From Kuschelorhynchus macadamiae (Eukaryota; Arthropoda; Insecta; Coleoptera; Curculionidae): a stretch of 64,000 nucleotides of DNA. The first letter of the stretch is position 1. Every line of letters starts with the position of its first letter. The notes below the pieces were generated by a model that saw only the letters and a list, made by a program, of their open reading frames with translations, searched no databases and had not been told where the DNA came from. Below, in pieces: positions 11,601-21,977 of this stretch. A program made the position numbers and the translations under genes. Location of the stretch: the NCBI GenBank assembly GCA_030620095.1, contig JAUTXW010000207.1, forward strand, positions 62,001-126,000, written 5' to 3'.

Positions 11601-12649
11601 ATCATAATGAAATGCAATATTTTCTTCTAGCATATCTTCTATAATTTTATAATGCAGTTCTTGTATTTTATTTTGTTGGAAAAAGGTTATAATACTTTTG
11701 TGATTTTTGTCTAAAATTTGGCTATTAGAATATTGTATTTTTGAATAGTCTATTAATGATTCTGTTTGGTAAAGTCTTATGAACCTATTGAATTCGCTTT
11801 CTAGTTCAATTCCGGGGTCTTCGGCGTCTTCGTTATTATTTACTTCTTGGGTTGCTTTGCTTGTGCTTGGTTCCTCTAATTTTGTCAGAGGTTTAGAAAT
11901 TTTGGCATAGTTTGAAATAAATCTTCGATAATAACCAGTCAGACCTAAACATGATCTTACTTATTTTACGTTTTTGGGAATTGGAAAATCTTGAATTGCT
12001 TGAATTTTTGCGGGATTGGGTTTTATTCCGTCCTTTGTGATTAAATATCCCAAATAGGCTACTTCTTTTCGTAGAAATTTGCACTTATCAGGCTGTATTT
12101 TTAAATTTGCCTTCCTTAATCTGGAAAATATCTAATACCTCTTTTAGTCTAGAAATATGCTCATAGATTGTGTAGATTATAACGTCGTCCATATATACTG
12201 CACATCTCTCATTTTGTATGCCCATGAATATGTTGTCCATTACTCTTTGAAATATCGCTGGTGCATTTTTCAGTCCAAATGGCATTCTGAGGGACTCATA
12301 GTGTCCATTTTCATATAGATAGCTATAGGACTTTGTGTAAATAGGCTTAGCATCTTTAGTGTGAATAGAGTGTTTAATTTCACTTGTAAACGTCAATTTG
12401 TCTCCTTCTAAATAAAAGATATCAGAAAAAGCTAAACATATTTTTTGCTCTTCTTTATTGAGATGGTCCAAACGTAATTGATTTATTATTTCTTCTTCCC
12501 GTGTGTTAAATGATTCCGTGTCATTTTTATTAAAAGTTTGGATAGGTAAATCGTTTTTATAAAAGGTTCAAAATTTAAATTCGAAAACTCTATCGTTTTT
12601 AATATCATATTTTCATTTAAACCAGTTGCAAAAAATTCGCCATTTTCGT
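11601..12649 (-). pseudogene. pol: Gypsy reverse transcriptase/RNase H remnant with internal deletion
   Basis: The ORF 12471-12088 has the RT pieces SEIKHSIHTKDAKPIYTKSY, then directly ENGHYESLRMPFGLKNAP, the motif YMDD in AVYMDDVIIY, and a thumb-like ISRLKEVLDIF. About 100 residues expected between KSY and ENGHYE are missing. That stretch would contain the first catalytic Asp, so this RT could not work. The next segment (12084-11893) continues in another frame as the connection region (LGYLITKDGIKPNPAKI). RNase H motifs are not clear; the sequence down to 11.6 kb is decayed. Confidence 0.7.
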
Positions 12650-13402
12650 TTATTTTTGGAATTGGAATTCTATTTCTTGAGCTAACAAAATTGCTTCAGT
12701 ATTTTTTAATTTATTTGTTTTAAATTTACACATTTTTTCAGTTCGCCGTTCGATATTAATTATATTTTTAATAGTATCGTTATCTTTATGTGCGATCTCG
12801 TTAAAATTTGTAATGAGCTGTTTATTTTTTAAATCGACGATGTAATCATAATGCACAAGGAAGTCTGAACCTAATAAACCATCAAATTCAATGTCAATGT
12901 CGCAGGTAAAAACCTTATGTGGGTTATTATACGTAAATGGAATTAATGCGGACTCTGTAATTGAAATGTTTTCGTTTGTAATACCTTTGACTGTAATATT
13001 TTCGGGAAATTTTATTGAATAATTTTTACAAGTTTTGGGTTTAAATATAGAAATACCTGCGCCTGTGTCTATCAGAATTTTAAAAGTATTATTTTGGTCA
13101 TAAATATTTGTTGGAGATTTAGATCGGGATTTAGATTTTCTGTTACATTCATTCAAATCGTGTATTTCTTGCGTTTCGGTATCCGAGGCTACTAAATGGA
13201 AATTTTCATTGAAATTTTCGTAATATGTATTTTCATGTATTTCATTTAAATTCGAGTTCGTATTTTGATTTTGAAAATCTTGATACAACTGATTGTCAGA
13301 ATATTGATTATTTTCAAAATTTGGGTTTTCACAATATTCAAATTTTTCGTTTTGAACGTTATTTTCTTGATAATAATAATTATCAAACTTATCTACATTC
13401 AA
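12650..13402 (-). pseudogene. pol: Gypsy aspartic protease region
   Basis: The 250-aa open frame begins with an Asn/Gln/Tyr-rich linker. It then has a retropepsin domain at residues 105-190: the active-site triad IDTGAGISIF, a flap region, and the closing FDGLLGSDFLVHYDYIVD. The C-terminal part leads into the RT region after a frame break at 12650. In the element it would be made as part of a Gag-Pol polyprotein. The protease itself looks intact, although its surroundings are not. Confidence 0.7.
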
Positions 13403-13442
13403 GTGATGTGTTTTTTGTTGATTAAATCTGTTAAAATTTGGA

Positions 13443-14080
13443 TTATTTTGAATTAATATAGGCCTTTGCTGAGAAAAATTTTGAGTTCTTGGAACCGGCT
13501 GATTTATTAAACGATGGTCTTATTTGACAAGAGTTAAAACTATGTCGTCCCTGCTGAAAGCTTTGTTGACCATTCCTAGGCAACATATTTTGAGAATTTG
13601 GATTTTGTGAATTTGGAAATCGAAAAAAATTTTGAGATTGATTTGTCTCATTCGGCATTCATTTATAGAATGACCATTCTTTTTACAGTAAGTACACGTT
13701 TTAATATTTTGATTTGTTCTTACATTATGTGATTGATTATTATTAGATTTTCATATTCTTTGAAACCTTTGGTTTTCAAAATAAGAAACTTCTAATTCTC
13801 TTTTAATACGATTTATAGCTTCAATTATAGTTAAGGGGTTCCCGGCTCTAACATTTTGACCTATTTTTGGATCAACTCCTGTTAATAAAGTATTTAAACA
13901 CATATTATCAATCAACATAATTTGTGCGTTTTTTTGTTCTTGTTTAGCTACCGCAGAATACATTTTTGCATTATGCCTTTGTAGTCTCGCCGCAAAATTT
14001 AAAGGAGTCTCATTCGGTAATTGATGCATTTTTTGCAAATCTTCTATGAGCGAAGTTAGATCGCGAGGATCGCCAAAATG
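13443..14080 (-). pseudogene. gag: Gypsy gag, downstream half with zinc knuckle
   Basis: The frame entering at 14080 (GDPRDLTSLIEDLQKMHQ) and running to 13751 is the C-terminal half of a Gypsy capsid domain (PLNFAARLQRHN, TGVDPKIGQNVRAGNP). Near 13700-13655 a CCHC zinc knuckle, CTYCKKNGHSINEC, marks nucleocapsid. The frame then shifts to the Asn/Gln/Phe-rich stretch 13658-13443. The upstream half lies at 16985-16733, on the other side of an inserted Tigger element. Confidence 0.75.
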
Positions 14081-14469
14081 TAGAGGAAAGTAGCCAAATA
14101 TCGGATACTTTTTCCTTTTAACTTGTAAAATCCGAGCGGTTAACTACAGCAGAGTTTTCTTTTATAAAATTTATGTAGAAAGCCTCCCTTTTTTGATTCG
14201 ATAGTGCTTTATAACCGAATTTTCAAAAATTTTGAAAAAAAGTAAAAACTACTATAATAGTGTAAAACACATAATTTTAAAACAGGTATCCTAATATCGG
14301 ATAGTAGGGGTTCTCAATATCGCACTGTCCGGTATTAGGAACATCCAAACCAAACAAAGCGACTCAATATTTTTAAAACACTTTTATTATTGAAATGGCA
14401 CATATTTAGTATAAAAAAATATTGTTGGATTTTAAAGAACAGTACAACTTATTGATCAAAACAAAATTC

Positions 14470-14645
14470 ACAAACAATTGTTTTATGTTTTCCAATCCCG
14501 GCACACACCTCATGGTTCCAACGAAAGCACATATTGCATCAAATCCATGATTCTCCCCTAGTGTCTTGAGAATACAAGTTTAAACAATAAAAGCATTCGG
14601 CATCTTCGTTATCCACATCATTATCGTCTCTAGTGTCTATGAATT
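14470..14645 (-). pseudogene. Out-of-frame PHD-like zinc-finger tail of the Tigger transposase
   Basis: Minus-strand reading gives an acidic stretch (SSSSEDDDAEIEFIDT), then ECFYCLNLYSQDTRGESWI, a stop codon, CNMCFRWNHEVCAG and VCEFC. This Cys/His spacing matches the PHD-like finger found at the end of many insect Tigger transposases. A frameshift just upstream and the internal TGA separate it from the main ORF. Confidence 0.6.
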
Positions 14646-16277
14646 CTATTTCCGCATCGTCATCTTCACTTGATGAGCTAATATTCTTATCAATTCGTTT
14701 TGTCTTTTCTTTCTATCATCTTTTTTGGTAAACTGAACTGAAATTTTTTTAGTGACAACCTTAGTCTTTGAATTCCTTCTGGCTGTATCCTCTTCCAGCT
14801 GCTTTTTATATGGAGACTCAGTTATGATCGCGGCCGAACCACGTTTTCTTCCTTTATTGGAAGTTTGAAAAGAGCATGTGGGCAAAGGACTTATTTCAGC
14901 TGGTTTAACAAGCACTCTATTAGATGTTGGAGTCGATGAGCAACTTGGTAAGGGTAGTCTTCCTATGTTATTTTCCGGACGAAGCTTTTTAGCTAGCGTA
15001 GATAACGGAACATCGTCATCAGTGCTAACGTCGCCACCAGTGTCTTCAGTTTCAGGAAAAGCATCTCTTTCAGTTCTTAAATGTATGGCAAAATCGTCAT
15101 CTCTAAAAAGGTTTTTATTTAATGGAAAGATACCACATTTTCGGAATCCGTTCACTGCAACCTCCACACTAGCGGCCCGTAAGTAGGCTCTTCCCATCAA
15201 CTCTGCCACTTGATATGCAGTTACTACTCTGCCCGGATTATGCTTTAGCCAGGTTTCTATTTCCACCGCATAATATGTTTTGAATGGAGACATAAAGGCT
15301 ACATCCAGAGGTTGTAATTTGTGAGTGCTGTGTGGAGGCAAACAAACTATGTGAATATAGCTGTCTCTGGCTAGGTTAATCACGTCAATATTTCTAGTAT
15401 GCGAGTAGTGGCCATCGAGAATTAAAACGACTGGATCTTCCTCAGACGGTTTTACATGCTTTATAAGGTGATGAAGCCAGGATGTAAAAATATCTTGTTG
15501 CATCCATCCAGATGGATGACATTTTGCAACCGTTCCTGGTGGAGCTCCATTAAGCAAGTCCGGTTTCATGTTTTTCCTAGGGTAAATAAGCATCGGGGGA
15601 ACGTACACACCTGTGGCATTCATGCAGGTCACTACTGTCACAAGTGCCCCCCTTTCTGATGTTGTAAGGGCACCCACTTGCTTTTTTCCTCGTAGGCTTA
15701 ATACTTTCGTATGTTTATGCTGCACGGTGGTCACACCTGTTTCATCAACATTGAAAATCCTAGACGGATCCATTTTAATTTTTTCAAGGGCAGATTCTAA
15801 TAGCTTAAAAAATGAATCGCAGTTTTTTTTTGTAAACCCTTTCACCCTTGCTGCAGATACACCTTGTGGTTTTCTAAATCGTAGCTCCGGATGTCGCCTT
15901 GAAAACAATTGAAGCCACTTTTTACCAGCAGATCCCCTATTTTGCGAAAATGGATGTGGCAGTCCATTCTTTAACGCTAGCTGAAAAGCCAGTCTTTTAA
16001 TATCAACTGCAGTCAGACCATAGAACCTTTTTTCCATATCAAAACAGTACTCAACCAATAAATCTTCAATTTCTTTTGTTAACGTGGGGTTTCGGCCTAA
16101 TATTGTCGCTATTTCATCCGCACTCTTCCCGGACTTGACGACCTTGACGCAGTCGACTAAAGTACTTCGAGGTACGCCAAACGACTTCGATGCTTTTAAG
16201 TAACCCATCTGTTTATTCCTTACAGCTCCGATAGCTGCTTTCATGGAATCGGCATCCCATTTTTTTCTTTGGGCCAT
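14646..16277 (-). CDS. Tigger/pogo-like transposase (CENP-B/jerky type)
   Basis: This is a DDE transposase that would cut and paste the surrounding element. Residues 1-60 are a Psq-type helix-turn-helix (MKAAIGAVRNKQMGYLKASK, FGVPRSTLVDCV). Residues 75-150 are a CENP-B-type DNA-binding domain. The catalytic domain follows: first Asp in RIFNVDETGV (about 178), second in VVLILDGHYSH (about 288), third in HKLQPLDVAFM (about 327), giving a DDD triad. NGFRKCGIFPLNK closes the domain near 385. The 543-aa ORF is unbroken, but a one-base shift near the end cuts off an acidic segment and a C-terminal PHD-like finger still readable at 14640-14480. It is the best preserved gene in the window. Confidence 0.9.
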   Translation of the reverse strand: MAQRKKWDADSMKAAIGAVRNKQMGYLKASKSFGVPRSTLVDCVKVVKSGKSADEIATILGRNPTLTKEIEDLLVEYCFDMEKRFYGLTAVDIKRLAFQLALKNGLPHPFSQNRGSAGKKWLQLFSRRHPELRFRKPQGVSAARVKGFTKKNCDSFFKLLESALEKIKMDPSRIFNVDETGVTTVQHKHTKVLSLRGKKQVGALTTSERGALVTVVTCMNATGVYVPPMLIYPRKNMKPDLLNGAPPGTVAKCHPSGWMQQDIFTSWLHHLIKHVKPSEEDPVVLILDGHYSHTRNIDVINLARDSYIHIVCLPPHSTHKLQPLDVAFMSPFKTYYAVEIETWLKHNPGRVVTAYQVAELMGRAYLRAASVEVAVNGFRKCGIFPLNKNLFRDDDFAIHLRTERDAFPETEDTGGDVSTDDDVPLSTLAKKLRPENNIGRLPLPSCSSTPTSNRVLVKPAEISPLPTCSFQTSNKGRKRGSAAIITESPYKKQLEEDTARRNSKTKVVTKKISVQFTKKDDRKKRQNELIRILAHQVKMTMRK

Positions 16278-16732
16278 CTGAAAAAATAAATATTTTAACT
16301 TAAAATTGGTCTCCTAATATCGGATATATGCGATATTGGGGATATCTAACTGTGCGGTAATAGGCAACTTAACCTCAAAAATGTATCACGAAGTTTCGAC
16401 AACAAAGGATATTTTTCTAAAAATATTTATATACCACAAAGATCCTACATACCTTATTGATATAATCGCACTCAGAGAGTTTCTGATAACTGCACACTAT
16501 CGCAAAAAAACAGCAATTTGAAGTGACGTTTAAAAACTTACTGTTCGACTAAACTAACCACAGACAAGGAAAAATGTCTAGTAGAAACGACACTCGCGTC
16601 TCTCTACTAGATATTTCGTAAATGTCAAAAGCTACTAGCCTGCCACCGCGGACAGATGGCAAGGCTTAGAATAATGAAATAAGGTAGTGTGCGATATTAG
16701 GAGCCTATCCGATATTTGGCTACTTTCCTCTA

Positions 16733-16985
16733 CAATTAATAAATTTGATACGTCTCGCCACATATTTAAATCTCTATAGTTAATCAACTGTGTAGCTTTA
16801 CCTTTTAATTGATTTTTAATTTTAATTAGTAACAAAATTTTTTGGACTTGTCTGCACATTTGATCCGCTCTATTGCAAGCATTTATAAAAGTATTTAAAG
16901 TAATTTGATCACCGTCATATTCGGGAATACCAGAAAATATTTCTAAAAGTCTGTACTCTTCGACTGCGTTGACATTCTCCTTCAT
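16733..16985 (-). pseudogene. gag: Gypsy gag, upstream half
   Basis: The ATG at 16985 starts a Gag N-terminal/capsid segment: LLEIFSGIPEYDGDQITLNT, CNRADQMCRQVQ, IKNQLKGKATQLIN and NMWRDVSNLLI. The reading frame runs into the Tigger element at 16732 and picks up again at 14080. The typical Gag motif SIPEYDG is visible. No primer-binding site or 5' LTR is recognisable upstream. Confidence 0.75.
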
Positions 16986-17111
16986 CGGCCATTTTGTATT
17001 AGATTCTTTTTTCTATGAACCGTAAAATATGAAATATATAGATTCTATCTTTTTTTTGTAAGACGTTATAGAATTAGTGAGCTCAGAAGTAGGTTAAAGG
17101 TATTTTTATGT

Positions 17112-17450
17112 TTAAAATATTAATTTTATGCTTAAAATGTAAATTGTAAATATTATTAAATTTATTCTTCCTTCAATTTCTTGAAGAATAGTATCCTCGT
17201 CAATAAATTGCTTCAAGTCTTTTAAATAGTAACCAAAGCCAATATCTTTTAGATCTTGAATAAGTTGAAAAAAATTTAATGTTTCAAAGTATTTGTTGCA
17301 ACAGAGGGCAGCCTTTACGAATTCCGCAGATTGATTACAATAAAAGTCTATCCAGTCCGGACCACTTGCCATACAATATGAGAAATAGGTTTTTGAAAGA
17401 TTACTAAATTTCTCTTCTAATAATTTAACTGCAATCAGCAACTCAGCCAT
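17112..17450 (-). CDS. Small ORF of unknown function, paralogue 2
   Basis: This 112-aa ORF starts with an ATG directly after the stop codon of the preceding ORF (TAA then ATG, no gap). It has a heptad-like N-terminal helix, a CC pair (KAALCCNKYFE) and an acidic FIDEDTILQEIEGR. It ends in a hydrophobic segment (NLIIFTIYILSIKLIF) that could be a membrane anchor. The pattern FY, EA/KA, CC, Y.E and FI.ED aligns with its upstream neighbour, so they look like an old tandem duplication. I do not recognise the family. It lies 127 bp upstream of the Gypsy gag on the same strand, so it may be an extra retroelement ORF. Confidence 0.45.
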   Translation of the reverse strand: MAELLIAVKLLEEKFSNLSKTYFSYCMASGPDWIDFYCNQSAEFVKAALCCNKYFETLNFFQLIQDLKDIGFGYYLKDLKQFIDEDTILQEIEGRINLIIFTIYILSIKLIF

Positions 17451-17455
17451 TTCAT

Positions 17456-17845
17456 TTATTTAACATAATATTTTAAATATGTAGGGGGACGTCTCTTGCG
17501 AATAGGATTAACTTTCCTTGATAATACCTGTTTTTTATCTTCGTATAATTGAAACCTCTTTTGGGTTGCAATAATAGCAGGTATAAATTGGCAATCTTCT
17601 CCTATAAATTCTATTAGGTGGCTTAATTCTCCTACAAAGTATGATTTCCCAAATGTATTGAAAAACGTAGTAAGGCTTATAATTCCTTCTAAATAATCAT
17701 CACAACAGTCAATTGCTTCCAAATAATCTCGTTTCAGTGGATAAAACAGCTTGGTGTATTCATCTTTCGAAATCACTTCAAAGAAATTGAGATATTTAAC
17801 TTTTAACTGTCTGATAGTTGTAGTTAATTTTTCGCGATTACACAT
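17456..17845 (-). CDS. Small ORF of unknown function, paralogue 1
   Basis: This 129-aa intact ORF from ATG 17845 contains KLFYPLKRDYLEAIDCCDDY and LIEFIGEDCQF, and ends with a basic tail (RKRRPPTYLKYY). Two adjacent Cys within a helical stretch are shared with the next ORF downstream. A TATA-like element on the same strand about 145 bp upstream would suit a promoter. The two ORFs touch end to start, as in a bicistronic message. No family is recognised; a retroelement or virus-derived accessory protein is possible. Confidence 0.45.
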   Translation of the reverse strand: MCNREKLTTTIRQLKVKYLNFFEVISKDEYTKLFYPLKRDYLEAIDCCDDYLEGIISLTTFFNTFGKSYFVGELSHLIEFIGEDCQFIPAIIATQKRFQLYEDKKQVLSRKVNPIRKRRPPTYLKYYVK

Positions 17846-17985
17846 AATTCACTTATTACTTGACACATTTTTTCTTTTTGTTTTATACAAAATTGGTGGA
17901 AAAATTCAAAAATAACTTTTTACGCAACTCGAGCACAGCTTAGTAAATGTGCCTCGGCATACCAAAATGATCATGATGCACCTAT

Positions 17986-17996
17986 TTATAAGACTT
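17986..17996 (-). promoter_or_regulatory. TATA-box-like element upstream of the paralogous ORF pair
   Basis: The minus strand reads CTTATAAATAGG here, a good TATA match, about 145 bp before ATG 17845. There is no experimental support. Confidence 0.3.
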
Positions 17997-18350
17997 AAGA
18001 ATGCCAAATCAAATGTGGGAGAACAAAGAGAAAAAATTAAAAATATGATGCGAATGAGAATAAAAGGGGAGGAAGTTTAGAATGAGGGACATGAGAGAGA
18101 GGAAGAGGAGGAGGAGGAGGCGCTCCCCTATTATAACTACTCTGTACAAAATATAGCTAATTTGTAGAGAAATTTCAGTACTGATTAAAAAAACCGATTT
18201 GAAACAATTTTATTGAATTATTCAGTGTCTGTCAAAAACTGTTAAATGATTATTAAATGTAATTTGAACTCTGACTCATAATTATCCAAATCTGATTTTG
18301 AAAATTAAAATTTAGTTATCGCATCATCTATATGGCATAATATTTGTCCA
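17997..18350. other. No gene; purine-rich tract
   Basis: No coding signal. At about 18056-18125 the plus strand is strongly GA-rich (GAGGAAGAGGAGGAGGAGG), a simple-sequence tract. The rest is plain AT-rich DNA. Confidence 0.4.
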
Positions 18351-18730
18351 AAATTGGTTTAGTTTTTACTTTAACACAGTTAGCAGAATCGAGATAATCA
18401 TTGTCTGACCGATCCTATGAAATGATGATTTCTTCACAGTCAATTTCGTCCATACCTGATGAGTCACATTTTGTTTTTGGATTTATTTTTTGAAAAATAT
18501 CTAAAATTTTTTCATACTCCATTTTACTAAAGATATGGCTTATGGCACGGCAAATATAAAAATTATCGTCATAAAAAATGGCATAATATTTTTTTCAAAA
18601 TTGGTTTAATTTCTACTTTAACAGAGTCAGCAGAATCGAAATAACCATTGTCTGACCCATTCTATGAAATAATGATTTCTTCATTTTCAATATCGTCCAT
18701 TTCTGATGAGTCACCTTGTGGTTTTCAAGT
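18351..18730. repeat. Diverged direct duplication, two copies of about 130 bp
   Basis: Copy 1 (about 18351-18480) and copy 2 (about 18597-18730) share the order CAAAATTGGTTTA, ACTTTAACA, AGCAGAATCGA, CATTGTCTGACC, GATGATTTCTTC-like and CTGATGAGTCAC. On the minus strand both read as an acidic stretch (MDDIENEEIIIS or MDEIDCEEIIIS, stop, then SDNGYFDSADSVK-like). This suggests duplication of a piece of a protein N-terminus after the stop was already present. The flanks to 19076 hold nothing else recognisable. Confidence 0.6.
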
Positions 18731-19076
18731 GATGGAGAACGTATTTTACATAGATACTTTTCAACGCATTCAAAGTCTTGCCGTTGATTCTAAATTTCTA
18801 ATTGACCATTCTGATGGCGGTAGAACCGTTGGCATAAGACTGCCACTTTAGTTTTATTCCCTGCTTTAGCCTTTGTCGAGGCATGTTCTAGTCTTTTTCG
18901 GTCTTTTTTGTTCTTTATATTAATATAATTAAAACTTAAAATACCTCTGAATTTTCAGAAATGTGGATCTTTTTAAACACAACCCACGCTCCTATTTCTA
19001 TCAAATTTTTTTGTTTGGAAAAATTTTTAATGGTCTCTTTAGACACTGACTCTACATTTTTTGAGCCTATCGTTGG

Positions 19077-19382
19077 TCATACGCGAAACTTTATTACATA
19101 GGAGCCAGCACAAAGTAGATTTTTTATTATAATGAATATGGTTTTTTCGTTAAATTCTGTAGCCACTTTCACATATGGACGTTCTCTAAAATATGTTTCT
19201 TCCATACAACTTAATTCTGCAAAGTACTTTAAATTTAATTCGTTGGATCTTACAGTAGTAAGTACATGCATGTCGCAATTAATTTCCTCTAAATCTGTGT
19301 CTGTACTTTTTTCTTGATTTTCCTGGAGCAGATCATTTGGTGGGCCATCAAAACCTAAAAAAAAAATATTGTCTTGATCCAT
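19077..19382 (-). pseudogene. Fragment of an unidentified repeated insect protein
   Basis: ATG 19382 opens a 101-aa ORF with an acidic N-terminus and SCMEETYFRERPYVKVATEF. In the adjacent frame the sequence continues KKSTLCWLLCNKVSRMTNDR, resembling a short conserved block (KSSLCWLL...LSNDRL) that I recall from many uncharacterised insect proteins. This suggests a frameshift near 19130. I cannot name the family. Nothing recognisable lies between it and the LINE at 19.7 kb. Confidence 0.35.
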
Positions 19383-19695
19383 GATGTATATTTATTGAAA
19401 TTTACAGGACAACTTAGAGCAAAGTTTTTACGAACTAAAAATGTTTACGTTTGAAAAACCTATGCAATTATACCTTCCTGCAGACACAAAACTGATAAAA
19501 AATAATATATTATAGTTGCAATGCGTGTATATTTATCGCATCCCAAAATTATTTGTGTGCCTTATTTTGTTTTTTTTTCTAACATGTTTAGTTCAGTGTT
19601 GTTTAGTAGATATAGGATAATTGGACAAAATTTAAAATGTGGCTGTATTATTGTCTTGAATATTAATAACTTACTCCAACTACTTAAATGTTTCC

Positions 19696-21560
19696 CTATT
19701 CTTGATAAAAAATAACCTTTTTTGCAACTTTTTTTGTGATGTACAAAGCTTGACTAAAAAATGTTAAAGTGTGATCAATTAATATCCCTAAATATTTACA
19801 TTTATTAACTTGCTCAATTTTTTTATTACCAGAATTAGAATATGTATCTGCATAATTATATCTACTCTTTAAAGTCATGAATTTGGTTTTATCTACACTA
19901 ACTTTAAGAATATTTTTGTTTAACCACATTGATAGATTTGTTAGTTCTTGGTTTATAACAGTAATTATTTCTTGGCTGTTGTTACTACTAAAATATAAAA
20001 GAGTGTCATCTGCAAAGAGTTGAATGTTACATTTATTAACTTATTTAACAATATCGTTTATATACATAATAAATAAATTAGGACCCATCACCGTTCTTTG
20101 AGGTACCCCATAGTAGGTACTCCTCTCAGATGACAATCCATTGTTATACCTTACAACTGGCATTCTGTCTTTCAAGTAGCATGTAAACAAATTCATTACT
20201 TTTGCACCAAACCCATAATTTTCTAATTTGGCTAATAATAATTTTCGGCCTATTGTCTCAAATGCCCATCGAAAGTCCAAAAAAACTACCCCCACACACT
20301 TTTTGTCACTAATTGCACACTTCCAGTTAGCCAGAACTGTCTGCAGAGCACTTTCACATGAGTTTTTCTAAGTTTTTTAGTAAGGTGTAAGGAGGTTGTT
20401 AGATTCTACATATTTTACAATTTGCTCATTTGCTGCTAATTCTAGTAACTTTTCATAGGCAGGCAACATATTAATTGGCATAAACTCTTCGCACTTCACT
20501 GTGTTACATTTTTTTTTCTAAAGGTATTATGGTAGATGTCCTCCAAGAAGATGGAAATACCCCTTTTTCAAGACTTGTATTTATTAGATGTAAAAATCTA
20601 TCTCCAATGCTTTCAAAACCTAGTTTTAAAAATCGTGTTGTTATTCCGTCCATACTGCTTGGCATGTTGTAAACCAATTTTTACAGATTCTGAAATTCTA
20701 ATTTTTGAAATTTTCCCATTTTGTAGCCGTGTTTATCTAAGCTTCTTGTAACTTCTTCTATTACATGTTGGTCAGGATCTGTTGCAATATGTTTTATACT
20801 GTCTATAAAATATTCATTAAAATGTTGTGCTATCTGCTCCTCATTTTTTTGTAGTATGTTAAATAATAAAATTCCTCCCTTAACACTGATTTTGTTGTTC
20901 TTATTTATTAACTGTTTTAAGGTTTTCTACATTTCAGCCGAATTGCCTTGTTTGTCATCGATTTTTTTATGGTAGAATTCTTGTTCTTTGTTTCTAATTA
21001 GGTCTACCATTTTGTTTCTCTGTCGTCTATATTCTTCCCAATCATTGTCTTCTTGTGTAATTACGGCCTTTCTATATAATCTGTCTCTTATATCCATATG
21101 TTGGCCAATATCTCTGGTCCACGATTTTTTTACTTGTCCATGTGCAGGATACAATTTTTTTACTTAACGGTGCATGTTCATTTAAAGCTGATATTATATT
21201 ATTTACAATTGTTTCAGCGAGTAAATCAGTATTCGTACAGTCAGGAAGCCATTCTGATTCTTTTAGATCTGAAATTGTACTTCGTTGAAGTGCTTATAGT
21301 ATCTTGCTACTTTTGTGTGTTTCTTTAATATTATTGGTTTTAATGTCTATTATCAGTTCATTTTGGTGTTTGATGTACTATAATTGGTATATCTTTTTCA
21401 TTTGTTATCAGCAAGTCATGTACTTTACAGAAATTTCATCTCTATTTTTAAACCATGTTTCTTTCAGGCATATTATATCAGGGTTATGTAAATGACATAA
21501 ATTAATAAGTTCCAATCTGTTTGATTTCATACTTTTAATGTTTCACTGGACGTTTTTAAG
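19696..21560 (-). pseudogene. Jockey/CR1-like LINE, endonuclease and reverse transcriptase remnant
   Basis: Read from high to low coordinates: the start of an APE-type endonuclease near 21530 (NIKSMKSNRLELINLCHLHN, PDIICLKETWF), then a pre-RT linker (DRLYRKAVITQ, DWEEYRRQRNKMVDLI). The reverse transcriptase follows: VVFLDFRWAFETI with the first catalytic Asp, GVPQRTVMGPNLFIMYINDI, and the FADDTLLYFS box at about 20010. The downstream part is WLNKNILKVSVDKTKFM and CKYLGILIDHTLTF. Numerous stops and shifts break it. The central part of the endonuclease is unreadable. Insertion was presumably by target-primed reverse transcription; no poly-A end was pinned down. Confidence 0.75.
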
Positions 21561-21728
21561 TTGATCCCTTGTACTTGTTGTTTATAATATAATATTACAT
21601 ACTATAATTAATTTGTAACTGGTTGCTATGTTTTTTAATTATTACTTACACTCGTCTAATCAAATGATTTTGCTTAGTTATGTAATTGTTAATCAAATGT
21701 ATGTTTAAAATTAAAAGTGATTTTGACT

Positions 21729-21977
21729 TTAAATTGGAACTATGACCTTTCGGGCTGTCATGATTCTATTTGAATTATAATTTTTCCCTTTCTTCTTTGC
21801 TTTGATTACCTTATGAACTTCCTGGGAATTTATCTTGTTTTGATTATCACCATTATTTGTATTATTTTCCCTTTCAGGTCTGGAGTTTGGAAAATATAGT
21901 TGGCTGTTATGTTCGTTTACATCACAACTTTGGTTGTTTTTATAAATGATTCTTTTGTTGGTGTTTTCATTAATCAC
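21729..21977 (-). pseudogene. Asn/Lys-rich ORF upstream of the LINE, possible ORF1 remnant
   Basis: This 82-aa ORF is rich in Asn, Lys and Gln (KVIKAKKKGKNYNSNR) and lies just 5' of the LINE endonuclease on the same strand. Position suggests the end of an ORF1 nucleic-acid-binding protein, but no zinc knuckle or RRM is seen. Confidence 0.25.

Larger units (their letters stand above)
14083..16730 (-). mobile_element. Complete Tigger/pogo element inserted in Gypsy gag
   Basis: Both ends carry a perfect 25-bp inverted repeat, at 14083-14107 and 16706-16730. The repeat begins GAGGAAAGTAGCCAAATATC. Each end is flanked by TA (14081-14082 and 16731-16732), the target duplication of Tc1/mariner-pogo elements. 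Subterminal motifs TCCTAATATCGGATA recur at about 14288 and 16312. The 2648-bp element carries one long transposase ORF. Removing the element and one TA restores the gag reading frame. Confidence 0.93.

Noticed and set aside
14878..15912. Plus-strand ORFs of 67-102 aa across the Tigger transposase
   Set aside because: They are antisense shadows of the well-supported 543-aa minus-strand transposase and have no domain pattern.
19521..21495. Plus-strand ORFs rich in Phe, Leu and Ser
   Set aside because: They are antisense to the LINE reverse transcriptase.
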